Translations under genes and position numbers: made by a program
Assembly: GCA_020634755.1 (NCBI GenBank)
Contig: JACKBC010000008.1
Location: forward strand, 124,001 to 188,000
Length of the DNA: 64,000 bases
Source: Caldilineaceae bacterium
Lineage (GTDB): Bacteria > Chloroflexota > Anaerolineae > Caldilineales > Caldilineaceae
Reading direction: 5' to 3'
Shown here: positions 33,054-41,547 of the stretch, piece by piece
Layout of the letters: each line of letters opens with the position of its first letter
Numbering within the stretch: the stretch's first letter is position 1
Notes under the pieces: generated by a model
Told to the model about the DNA's origin: nothing
The model's input: only the letters and a program-made list of their open reading frames with translations
Databases searched by the model: none

Positions 33054-33113
33054 TTGCGTTCAATTTATGGCCGACGAATTTCGTGGTAGAGAGCAAGCCG
33101 GGGGAGAACTATC

Positions 33114-33151
33114 AGCAAAAGAAACGCCCCCAAGTCAGTAACTTGGGGGCG
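33114..33151 (-). terminator. Intrinsic terminator of the 33175-34134 gene
   Basis: CGCCCCCAAGT (33125-33135) pairs perfectly with ACTTGGGGGCG (33141-33151) around a five-base loop. On the minus strand the stem is followed by TTTCTTTTG. It lies 24 bases beyond the minus-strand stop codon. Confidence 0.8.
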
Positions 33152-33174
33152 CAGAACGTAAAGGGGCAATCAGA

Positions 33175-34134
33175 CTAGGGGGCCGCGTTGTCAGACGACT
33201 GTGGCGCCGGTACGTTGGAGTTGAAGATATCGCGATACAGCTTCCAACTGCCGTCCGGCTGCCGCTGGAACGTGCTGGTGTATTTGCCATCGACTGGAAT
33301 CGAAGCGCTGCCGTCATGGGGAACATAAGTGACCGTGTACATGCCACGGGCGATTGCCAAATCATCGGCAACTAGAACTTCCTCAACATCAATCTCCATG
33401 TCCTCAAAAGCGAATTGTTCCAGGGCGGCCTTGATACTGGCATAGATGGCGTCGCGGCCAACATTGGGTGGCGCCCCCGGCGGCAATTGCACGCCATCCT
33501 CAGTCCACAGCGCTATCCAGCGTTCGGCATCGCCTGCACCGAGGCTGGCGCCATACTCCGTAAAGAGGTCTTCAATTTCCGCCGTAACTGCCTCCACGTC
33601 CGGTGGGGGCGGTGCGGAAGGCGGCACGTTAGAGTTGAAGATGTCACGGTATATCTTCCAGGCGCCATCAGGCTGCTTTTGCAGAATAGTCATGTATTTG
33701 CCGTCAACAGGAATTTCTTGACCACCTACTTTGGGCATTAAAGTTGCCTCATAGACACCTCGCGCATAGGCCCAGCCGCCGGCCACTACGACTTCTTGAT
33801 TCGTGATAGACATGTTGACATCGAAGGGTTCGAAAGCCGCACTGTTGCGCGCCAGAATATTGGGCTTGCCCATAACGGCCGGCTCACCGGGCGGCATCTG
33901 TATACCGTCATCGACCCAGGCCTGAACCCAGCGCTCAATATCTCCAGCGCCGATGCTATCACTATATTCGGTCCAAATTGCCTCCATAACTGCGTCCATG
34001 TCTTCTTCGGCTGCGCCTTGGGCGTGGACATCAACTGCCGGACGGACCGGCTCACATGCGACGAGCAATGCTGCCGCCATGACCAAAACCCCAACCACTA
34101 TTGGAAAACGATTGATTCGATGTATCCGCCACAT
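33175..34134 (-). CDS. Lipoprotein with two tandem SnoaL/DUF4440-like domains
   Basis: A 319-residue lipoprotein with a signal peptide ending in the lipobox LLVAC. Two copies of an NTF2-like domain follow, at about residues 45-170 and 185-310. Each has an EIERWVQAW/AERWIALW-type helix, a DDGIQMPPG/EDGVQLPPG turn, a VDGKY strand and the identical ending IYRDIFNSNVP or LYRDIFNSNVP, so the gene arose by internal duplication. Similar domains act as isomerases or ligand-binding modules; here they are extracellular. AAAGGAG lies eight bases before the ATG. A hairpin terminator follows. Confidence 0.85.
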   Translation of the reverse strand: MWRIHRINRFPIVVGVLVMAAALLVACEPVRPAVDVHAQGAAEEDMDAVMEAIWTEYSDSIGAGDIERWVQAWVDDGIQMPPGEPAVMGKPNILARNSAAFEPFDVNMSITNQEVVVAGGWAYARGVYEATLMPKVGGQEIPVDGKYMTILQKQPDGAWKIYRDIFNSNVPPSAPPPPDVEAVTAEIEDLFTEYGASLGAGDAERWIALWTEDGVQLPPGAPPNVGRDAIYASIKAALEQFAFEDMEIDVEEVLVADDLAIARGMYTVTYVPHDGSASIPVDGKYTSTFQRQPDGSWKLYRDIFNSNVPAPQSSDNAAP

Positions 34135-34250
34135 AATGGGCTCCTTTCATCAATACATTGCTGTGTATGTAAACCACTGTTTACTTTTCTGGTAGAGCCA
34201 TGGGATACTACGGTTTTCATCACAACCCCAGTATCATAGATTGTTGATAC

Positions 34251-34360
34251 ATATCTATTCAGTGCTTTGTAACGTACCTATTGTGAAGTTTTTGCACAGA
34301 CACAACTATAGATTATCTACGTTACAAAGCATTCAGGCTCGGGGAACGCTGAATAGATAT
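34251..34360. repeat. 110-bp nested palindrome
   Basis: Outer arms ATATCTATTCAG (34251-34262) and CTGAATAGATAT (34349-34360) and inner arms TGCTTTGTAACGTA (34263-34276) and TACGTTACAAAGCA (34318-34331) are all perfect. The right end CTCGGGGAACGCTGAATAG resembles that of the element at 16615-16697. The rest of the spacer 34135-34490 holds no gene. Confidence 0.75.
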
Positions 34361-34490
34361 GATGCTTTCGATCATAACAAAGTAGTGACAGCGCGTCATC
34401 GACCGATCGGTCAATAGTGAGGGGTTTATGGGGGTTTAATTTTCATCGCTGCTGAAATAAAGGAATTACAGGAGGTGAAGAGATGGCAGG

Positions 34491-37292
34491 TTAAAGGAGG
34501 TCCAAATCCATGGCCCGAACTACAGCTTCGGTACGACTCTGTACGGCCAGTTTTTGGAAGATATGGTTCAGGTGAGCTTTCACGGTACCCAGGGCAAGAT
34601 AGAGTTCGCTGCCGATCTGGCGGTTTGACTTGCCGGCAGCGACCAGGCGCAACACTTCTAGCTCGCGCTCACTTAACGGCTCGATGAGGGAACTAGCAAG
34701 TGAATCATGTCTATTAGAATGAGCCGCCACCTCATGTGAGCGCGCCAATTTATTCGCCAGCTTGCTAGCTACGGCCTCCAGTTTGTTATCGTGGGCGCGT
34801 TCCGCCGCCAAGGCAAATGTCTCAACTGCGACTTCTGGCCTGGCTTGTGCGAGCAATTTGTTCGCGCACGCTCGCGTCTCTGCCGTGCTGGCGGCATGAT
34901 TCTTCACCAGTGCGGCTACGTGGGCGGCATAGATAAAATCACCATCCGTGGCAAGGAGTTCGGCCGCTGCGGTAATGCATTCCAGCAGAAGGGGGGCAAA
35001 GCCGATGTTGATTGCTTCCTGTAGCGCGTCAAACAGATGGCGCCTGGCCTCAGCCTCCTCTCCTAGCCCCATGGCGGCGCGTCCCAGACCAATGAGTGCT
35101 TGGGCAGTCACCACATGAGCACCGGATTGACGCGATATGGCGAGGCACTCTTCGTAGGTGAGCCGGGCGCCGGCCAAATGTCCGGTATGCAGAGCCAGCT
35201 TGCCCATGCTGGCGAGAAGCTGACTTGACCGTTCTTGATGGGCTTCCGTCAGGAGATCGGATACCTGTTGATGGAGGTTGGCCGCCTGTGCATAATCGCC
35301 TTGCGCCGTATGAAGCTGGGCAAGCCCAATTAACGCAACAGATACGCTTATGGGAAGTTTGCCATAATTTCGGGAAAGCACGAGCCTTTGTTCAAAATAG
35401 GTCGAAGCAGCCTCTAATTCACCCCTTGCTAAGGCCAGTTGTCCCAACTCGGCCAATGCCCTCCCCTCAAACAGGACAATATTGTGACTCCTTGCCGTAA
35501 AAAGAGACTCCTCCAGATAATTACGCGCTTTGACGTACTCTCCGCGGTTTGTAGCTTGCAAGCCCAACTCGCAGAGAGCATGGGCAATTGTGCGCTGATC
35601 AACGATGGCGCGGCCAAGCGCTAACGCCTGTTGATACCATTGCCTACATTCCTCATAAGCGCCCTGTTGCTTCGTCACATTCCCAAGCAGGCAATAGATC
35701 CAGGCCTGAAGTTCGAATTGTTCAGTCTCTTGGTCTAGTTCAACCGCTTCATAGAGCAGCGTTTTGGCCTCTTCAATCTTTGAGTCCGCATACATACTCC
35801 AACCCAAGCCGCCAACAGCGTTCGCTAACTCGCGGCGGGCGTTCGGCAGCTGGCGTAGCCGCGCCACACTCTCGACCAACTCGTCATTTGCCCTTTGATG
35901 ATGGCCCAACCAAATGCTCATAATGCCATGCATAGCCAGTGCGTGGGCGTACGTAATACGATATTCGTCACTTGTCTGTTCATCATGCAGCGTCTCAATT
36001 GCATAGCGCAAGGCTTTTTCGCACTCCTCGTGGTATTTGCTTAGCCAGGCGAACCAGTAGAGTCCTTCGATGGCCGCATGCAGGTCAGAAAGTTTTTCAT
36101 GTTCTACCGCCCAATACCAGGCCGCAAGGATATTACTAATTTCAACTTCGATCTCCTTAACCAAAGACTGGCTGCGCTCACCAAGATAACTCCGGATCGG
36201 TTGGCTAACTAACCGCAAATAATAGGCAGAATGCCGTGCGCGCAGCACCGCTTCTTGCTGTGGCGAGTCAGCAAGTCGCTCGAGCCCATATTGGCGCTGC
36301 AATTCGTGGATTGTATAACGTCCTGTCGCCGATACGCGCAGCAGAGACTTGTCGATGAGCGATGATAGCAGGGAGAGCGTAGCGCCCGCGACCTCCTCAG
36401 ATGCTGCGCGCTGAAATCCCCCTTGAAAGGCCGACAGTCCCTCGAGCAGTTCGCGCTCATTGTGACTTAGCAATCGCCATGAGTAGTCAAATATGGCCCG
36501 CATGGTGCGATGCCGGTCGGGAATGCCTAGCTGTTCACTTTGTAAAATATCCAGACCTTTTTGAATTTCCGCCCTAATCGCTGCACAGGGCAAATGCGTC
36601 AGCCAAGCGGCGGCGAGTTCAATGGCCAGCGGCGTCCCTTCCACCAGTTGGCAGATACGCGCCACATGTTCTTGCTCGTCGATCAGGGAAAAGTCGTGGT
36701 GCACACGCTGTGCACGCTGGCGGAACAGTTCCACGGCATCCGCGGCGGCAAAATCATCATCCTTCCCTGTGGACAGCGACATACCGCCAATCCAGAAGAG
36801 CCATTCTTCAGCCAGATTAAGCACGACCCGCGAGGTAACGAGCACCTTGATCTTAGGCGCCGCGTGCAGTAATTCTTGGATTAATGGGGCCACTGTTGTC
36901 AGGTGTTCGACGTTGTCTAGGATAAAGAGTAGGCTCTTATCGCGCAGATAGTCGATCAGTGCCGCCTTGGCATTTTTGCCTTCGTCATACGTCCACGCCA
37001 ACGCACTGATGATGGACGGCACGATCGGATCAGTGGCTGAAACAGTTTGCAGAGCAACAAAGTAAACGCCGTCAGCATAAGAAAACGTCGCGTGACCGGA
37101 ATGCTTTTGAATCAGCTCTGCGGCCACTTGTAGGGCTATGCGCGTTTTGCCCATGCCGCCTGGCCCCACCAACGTCACAAGTCGGCAGTATTTATTGTGG
37201 AGCAGTGCAATGATTTCGGCAACCTCAAACTTTCTGCCCACAAAGGAAGTTAGCTGTGTTGGGAGATTGTGCTTATAGGATTTCATACGCAT
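34491..37292 (-). CDS. LuxR-type STAND regulator with NB-ARC and TPR domains
   Basis: A 933-residue MalT-like signal-transduction ATPase. Residues about 10-330 are the STAND NTPase, with Walker A GPGGMGKTR near 45 and LLFILDNVEHL as Walker B. About 350-830 are helical TPR-type repeats that sense a ligand or partner. The last 70 residues are a LuxR helix-turn-helix: LSERELEVLRLVAAGKSNRQ and LYLALGTVKAHLNHIFQKL. The first methionines are six bases apart (37292 or 37286) and neither has a good Shine-Dalgarno. It is followed by a palindromic element and the SnoaL lipoprotein gene, a possible target. Confidence 0.9.
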   Translation of the reverse strand: MRMKSYKHNLPTQLTSFVGRKFEVAEIIALLHNKYCRLVTLVGPGGMGKTRIALQVAAELIQKHSGHATFSYADGVYFVALQTVSATDPIVPSIISALAWTYDEGKNAKAALIDYLRDKSLLFILDNVEHLTTVAPLIQELLHAAPKIKVLVTSRVVLNLAEEWLFWIGGMSLSTGKDDDFAAADAVELFRQRAQRVHHDFSLIDEQEHVARICQLVEGTPLAIELAAAWLTHLPCAAIRAEIQKGLDILQSEQLGIPDRHRTMRAIFDYSWRLLSHNERELLEGLSAFQGGFQRAASEEVAGATLSLLSSLIDKSLLRVSATGRYTIHELQRQYGLERLADSPQQEAVLRARHSAYYLRLVSQPIRSYLGERSQSLVKEIEVEISNILAAWYWAVEHEKLSDLHAAIEGLYWFAWLSKYHEECEKALRYAIETLHDEQTSDEYRITYAHALAMHGIMSIWLGHHQRANDELVESVARLRQLPNARRELANAVGGLGWSMYADSKIEEAKTLLYEAVELDQETEQFELQAWIYCLLGNVTKQQGAYEECRQWYQQALALGRAIVDQRTIAHALCELGLQATNRGEYVKARNYLEESLFTARSHNIVLFEGRALAELGQLALARGELEAASTYFEQRLVLSRNYGKLPISVSVALIGLAQLHTAQGDYAQAANLHQQVSDLLTEAHQERSSQLLASMGKLALHTGHLAGARLTYEECLAISRQSGAHVVTAQALIGLGRAAMGLGEEAEARRHLFDALQEAINIGFAPLLLECITAAAELLATDGDFIYAAHVAALVKNHAASTAETRACANKLLAQARPEVAVETFALAAERAHDNKLEAVASKLANKLARSHEVAAHSNRHDSLASSLIEPLSERELEVLRLVAAGKSNRQIGSELYLALGTVKAHLNHIFQKLAVQSRTEAVVRAMDLDLL

Positions 37293-37327
37293 GCGTAGCG
37301 CGTGGAAAGATGACGTACGTTTCAGCC

Positions 37328-37355
37328 AATTAACTGGTTAATTTTATTTACTATA
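37328..37355 (-). promoter_or_regulatory. Palindrome and -10 box upstream of the LuxR/STAND gene
   Basis: On the minus strand TATAGT (37350-37355) could serve as a -10 box. Seven bases downstream of it is AATTAACcaGTTAATT (37328-37343), a 7-2-7 inverted repeat at the expected transcription start, suitable for autoregulation. The -35 region is poor. Confidence 0.4.
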
Positions 37356-37401
37356 GTTTCCCATATCAGAAGCCAAAATGCAATGACAAATGATCAACAG
37401 G

Positions 37402-37554
37402 TAGGGCCATTGCGAACTTCGTAATCGCAACGGCTAAATTCGGCAGCTGGCAATGAAAAGCCGCCACAGCGGCGAAATGGCAAGCGGTTGAGACCGCTTT
37501 TCCGTGTCAGCCGCGGGTTTTAACCCTACCTTTTTAAGGTGCGCGATGGCCCTA
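37402..37554. repeat. 153-bp palindromic element with TAGGGCCAT ends
   Basis: TAGGGCCATTGCG near 37402 and CGCGATGGCCCTA at 37542-37554 are inverted repeats with one mismatch. The inside contains smaller hairpins such as AAGCGGTtgagACCGCTT. No gene is seen. Confidence 0.55.
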
Positions 37555-37641
37555 ATCAGCAGGAGGTAACCACTCGCCAACTTGAAGCCTGAGTAAATAG
37601 AAACTTTTCCGATAGCTAATCAGGGTGGAAAAGCAAAGCAC

Positions 37642-38194
37642 CTAGTTGTCTGGCCGCTTAAGTTTTAGCAATCCTGCATAACTTTTGCTCGGGTTGTGAT
37701 TTCTAAAAATTAACTGCTCGCGGCACCTAGCCAGATGACCAGCCGCTATCCTCCCTCTGTGTCCAGGAGACGAACTACCCACAACACTGGCGTGGTCTGC
37801 CCTGATGCACGCGATAATAAGCACGTAGGTGAGAGCAAGCATTTAACTCCTCTTACCGCAGCGAGAATTTAGCAGAATCCTTCTGGAGGCTCGTTGCGGC
37901 CATAATATTATCTCCTTCTCCGTTTTCCCCTCTGTCCAAAACAGAGGGGATTTTTTCATCCGCAGGGGATAAATAGCGGGGTTCATGCCAATACGACTCA
38001 CGCAATGCTAATAAATGCGCAAGAGAAGCCCATTTTGGGGTAGCTCTTGTTTAGGTGGCTCGAGCCCGGTCAGAGGTTACTATCGTCGCACGGCAAGAAA
38101 AATTGCCTAGTGCCGCGAATATTTAATTTTTAGAAATCACAACTCGCGCAAAAAGTATGCGTGATTTCTAAAAATTAAGCGGCCAGACAACTAG
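37642..38194. mobile_element. Inverted pair of 88-bp hairpin repeats around unknown DNA
   Basis: A left repeat (37642-37730) and a right repeat (38107-38194) are clear inverted copies of one another; both start CTAGTTGTCTGGCCGCTTAA when read from the outside. Each is itself a hairpin: in the right copy TTAATTTTTAGAAATCAC (38123-38140) pairs perfectly with 38161-38178. The 377 bp between them contains an intrinsic plus-strand terminator and no convincing gene. It could be a non-autonomous transposon or a structured RNA locus. It makes up most of the 964-bp gene-free stretch 37293-38256. Confidence 0.6.
37927..37956 (+). terminator. Intrinsic terminator of an unidentified transcript
   Basis: CCCCTCTGT (37927-37935) pairs with ACAGAGGGG (37941-37949) and is followed by ATTTTTT. 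It is a textbook plus-strand terminator, yet no protein gene ends upstream of it, so a small RNA or a very short gene starting after about 37560 is possible. Confidence 0.8.
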
Positions 38195-38256
38195 TCGGTG
38201 ATTCCTGAAGCGGGCTAAAAGAGCGGCCAACGAGTTTTTAGAATAGGAGAAATCAA

Positions 38257-41049
38257 ATGGCAACCATAATGGCTGAAGCGCCTGTCCAACAAAAAAGCAA
38301 CGGCACAGCACCAGATAAGCGATGGGTATATCTTTTTAACGCGCTCGATGTGCTTGAAAAAGAAGTCCAGCCTGCAAGCTGGGATGATGTACGCTCATTA
38401 TTGGGCGGCAAAGGGGCCAACCTGGCCGAGATGACGCGCCTAGGCATTCCAGTGCCCCCCGGCTTTACGGTGACCACTGAAGCCTGCAATGCCTATTTGG
38501 CCCACGACCGCAACTTTCCACCCGGCCAGTGGGAGCAAGAGGTAGCCGCCGTCCACACGCTGGAACAGCAGACCGGCAAACGCTTTGGCGACGCTGAAAA
38601 CCCGCTGCTGGTTTCGTGTCGCTCCGGCGCCAAATTTTCCATGCCCGGCATGATGGATACGGTGCTCAACATTGGTCTGAATGACGAAACCGCCCAGCGC
38701 ATGGCCGAGCTGACCGGCGATCCACGCTTTGTCTATGATTCGTATCGTCGGCTGGTGCAGATGTTTGGCTCGGTGGTCATGGGCGTGCCGGATGAACCAT
38801 TTGAACAGATTATTGAAGAAGTAAAAGAGATACGCGGCGTCCGCCTGGATGTTGACTTGCTGGCCGAGGAATGGCAGCAGATCACCGCCCGCTTTAAAGG
38901 GCTGATCATGGCCTACACGGGCTCTGAGTTCCCTGAAGATCCCTATAAACAGCTGGAGTTGGCCACCCGCGCCGTCTTTGACAGCTGGTTTGGCAAACGC
39001 GCCGTGGATTATCGCAACGCCACCGGCATTCGCCACGATTTGGGCACGGCGGTCAACATACAGACGGTGGTCTTTGGCAACATGGGCGAAAAGAGCGGCA
39101 CAGGCGTTGCCTTTACGCGCAACCCGGTCACCGGTGATCGCGAGCTATATGGCGACTATTTGATGAATGCCCAGGGCGAAGATGTGGTGGCCGGCATCCG
39201 CAACACGCTGCCCATTGGACACCTGAAGCAGGAAATGCCCAAAGTATACACACAATTCCTCCAAATCTGTGAGAAGCTGGAAAATCACTTCCACGATATG
39301 CAGGATGTCGAGTTTACCATTGAACAGGGCACGCTGTGGATGTTGCAGACGCGTGACGGCAAGCGCACGGCGCGCGCCGCCATTAAAATTGCCGTAGACA
39401 TGGCCAAGGAAGGGCTGATCGACAAAAAGAAAGCCATTGGCCGCGTGCAGCCAGCCCAAGTGGACATGCTGCTGCACCCCCAATTTGGCAACGAGGCCAA
39501 AAAACAGGCCCAAGCAGATGGCCGCTTGCTGGTGGAAAAGGCCGTCAATGCCAGCCCCGGCGCGGCGGTGGGGATGGCCGTGTTTGATGCCGACACCGCA
39601 GAAAAGTGGGCCAAAGAAGGCAAACCGGTGATCATGGTGCGCCCCGAAACCAAGCCGGACGATGTACACGGCATGATTGCGGCGCAGGGCATTTTGACCA
39701 GTCGCGGCGGCGCCACCAGCCATGCCGCGGTGGTGGCTCGCCAATTTGGCACGCCCGCGGTCTGCGGTGCTGAAGAGCTGCACATTAATTTGGAGCAGCG
39801 GCTCTTTACCGTCCAAACCGAGACTGAAAACATTGAAGTGCAAGAAGGTAGCTGGATCAGCATTGATGGCGGCGCCGGCGAAGTCTATTTGGGCCAGCTC
39901 GATACGCAAGAGCCCGACTTTGAACGCGAGGTGGAGCTGAAGACGCTGCTGGGCTGGGCCGACGAGGTGCGCGTGCTGGGCGTATGGGCCAATGCAGACT
40001 ATCCGCAGGATGCCGAACGCGCCCGCCGCTATGGCGCTCAAGGCATTGGGCTCTGCCGCACTGAGCACATGTTCTTCCAAGAAGAGCGTCTGCCCATTGT
40101 GCAGGAGATGATCATGGCGCGCAGCAAGGCTCGCCGCGTCAGTGCATTGGATAAGTTGCTGCCCATGCAGCGGGCGGATTTTGAAGGCATCTTCCGCGCC
40201 ATGGATGGTCAACCGGTCATCATTCGCCTGCTGGACCCGCCGCTGCACGAGTTTTTGCCCGGCCACGAACAGCTTGTCCAAGAGCTGGCCGATCTCAAAG
40301 TGCGCTTGCAGCATTTCCACACCCTGAGCGAAATTGACGCCGCGCTGGCGGAAGTGCGCCACAAGGAAGACGTTTTGAGCCGCGTAGAGGCGCTGCGCGA
40401 ATCTAACCCCATGTTGGGGCTGCGCGGCGATCGGCTGGGCATTGTGATGCCCGAAATAACCGAAATGCAGGTGCGCGCGATTTTAGAAGCGGCGGTTCAC
40501 GTCAAGCGCCAAGGGGTGGATGTCTACCCCGAAATCATGGTGCCGCTGGTGGGCCACGTCAATGAGCTGAAGACGGTGCGCAAGCTAACCGAAGAAGTGG
40601 CGGCAGATGTGTTTAAGCAGACCGGCATGGAGGTGGACTATAAGTTTGGCGCCATGATCGAAGTGCCGCGGGCCGCGCTGACGGCCGATGAATTGGCCAC
40701 AGAGGCCGAATTCTTTAGCTGCGGCACCAACGACTTGACGCAGACCACCTTTGGCATTAGCCGCGACGACGCCGAAGCTAAGTTCTTGATTCAATATGTG
40801 GAGCAGGGCATTTTGCCCCGCAACCCGTTCCAACAGCTTGACCGCAGCGGTGTGGGCAAGCTGATCGAAATGGCCGTGCAGCAGGGACGCCAGACTCGCC
40901 CCGACATGAGCGTGGGCATCTGTGGTGAACACGGCGGCGACCCCGACAGCATTGGCTTCTGCCACCAAATTGGCTTGAATTACGTCAGTTGCAGCCCCTA
41001 CCGCGTGCCCATTGCGCGATTGGCCGCGGCGCAGGCGGCGTTGGCATAA
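38257..41049 (+). CDS. ppdK: Pyruvate, phosphate dikinase
   Basis: A 930-residue PPDK interconverting pyruvate, ATP and Pi with PEP, AMP and PPi. The N-terminal nucleotide-binding domain includes LLGGKGANLAEMTRLGIPVP and GAKFSMPGMMDTVLN. The phosphohistidine swivel domain has GGATSHAAVVARQFG with the phosphorylated histidine near residue 488. The C-terminal PEP-binding barrel ends with CGTNDLTQTTFGISRDD and VGICGEHGGDP, where the cysteine acts as general acid. Length is typical. AGGAGA lies eight bases upstream. With NifJ downstream it links PEP and pyruvate to acetyl-CoA and ferredoxin, fitting gluconeogenic or fermentative carbon flow. Confidence 0.97.
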   Translation: MATIMAEAPVQQKSNGTAPDKRWVYLFNALDVLEKEVQPASWDDVRSLLGGKGANLAEMTRLGIPVPPGFTVTTEACNAYLAHDRNFPPGQWEQEVAAVHTLEQQTGKRFGDAENPLLVSCRSGAKFSMPGMMDTVLNIGLNDETAQRMAELTGDPRFVYDSYRRLVQMFGSVVMGVPDEPFEQIIEEVKEIRGVRLDVDLLAEEWQQITARFKGLIMAYTGSEFPEDPYKQLELATRAVFDSWFGKRAVDYRNATGIRHDLGTAVNIQTVVFGNMGEKSGTGVAFTRNPVTGDRELYGDYLMNAQGEDVVAGIRNTLPIGHLKQEMPKVYTQFLQICEKLENHFHDMQDVEFTIEQGTLWMLQTRDGKRTARAAIKIAVDMAKEGLIDKKKAIGRVQPAQVDMLLHPQFGNEAKKQAQADGRLLVEKAVNASPGAAVGMAVFDADTAEKWAKEGKPVIMVRPETKPDDVHGMIAAQGILTSRGGATSHAAVVARQFGTPAVCGAEELHINLEQRLFTVQTETENIEVQEGSWISIDGGAGEVYLGQLDTQEPDFEREVELKTLLGWADEVRVLGVWANADYPQDAERARRYGAQGIGLCRTEHMFFQEERLPIVQEMIMARSKARRVSALDKLLPMQRADFEGIFRAMDGQPVIIRLLDPPLHEFLPGHEQLVQELADLKVRLQHFHTLSEIDAALAEVRHKEDVLSRVEALRESNPMLGLRGDRLGIVMPEITEMQVRAILEAAVHVKRQGVDVYPEIMVPLVGHVNELKTVRKLTEEVAADVFKQTGMEVDYKFGAMIEVPRAALTADELATEAEFFSCGTNDLTQTTFGISRDDAEAKFLIQYVEQGILPRNPFQQLDRSGVGKLIEMAVQQGRQTRPDMSVGICGEHGGDPDSIGFCHQIGLNYVSCSPYRVPIARLAAAQAALA

Positions 41050-41054
41050 AGATG

Positions 41055-41205
41055 CAGGGGGCAGAGTTGCAAAGTGGCATGGGAGTTATCCTCCCACTCT
41101 GCAACTCTGCAACTCTGCCCCTTTGCAACTCTGCACCTTTGCAACTCTGCACCTTTGCATCTTTGCAACTCTGCACCTTTGCATCTTTGCATCCTTGTCA
41201 TCCTG
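41055..41205. repeat. Simple-sequence block of TTGCAACTCTGCACCT units
   Basis: Immediately after ppdK are about twelve eight-base units of the type TTGCAACT/CTGCACCT. Their leading part can fold back on GGGGCAGAGTTGCAAAGTGG near 41055. The unit is the same as in 22983-23090. Confidence 0.8.
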
Positions 41206-41350
41206 CCGTTACTAGCCACCTGGACAGGATCCAAATGAGCCACTGGGCTCAAAAAGATCCTCACCATCTGTCCGAAGCAATTGAAGCCTAGCTGAGATAT
41301 AGTAAATACATGAAGGGATGGAATTCTAGCGGACCCATTCTTTCAACCAG

Positions 41351-41398
41351 TTCCGCCGTACTTTCCTGGCACGGGAGCCGCCAGGGAGTACGGCGGAA
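41351..41398. repeat. Hairpin in the ppdK-nifJ spacer
   Basis: TTCCGCCGTACT (41351-41362) pairs exactly with AGTACGGCGGAA (41387-41398), and pairing continues through CCTGGC/GCCAGG. There is no T-run. The 498-bp spacer otherwise holds only the simple repeat and pyrimidine/purine-rich sequence. Confidence 0.7.
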
Positions 41399-41547
41399 TG
41401 CTATAGAGATATTGAAGTCTCTATGCAGGCGCGTCAAGGGCCGCTCCTCCCCCTTGACACACTTTGTGCGTCTTTCCTCCTCTTATCCTACTCGTGGAGA
41501 GGAGGGGGTTAGGGGGAGGAGAGGCCTCCATAAGAAGGGAACCCACG

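Noticed and set aside
37642..37730. Integron attC site, because the repeat is a hairpin with CTAG-containing ends
   Set aside because: The ends lack the GTTRRRY/RYYYAAC core sites and there is no integrase or cassette array.
37735..37872. A 45-codon frame inside the inverted-repeat element
   Set aside because: No ribosome binding site and a composition without hydrophobic core; a non-coding transcript is as likely.
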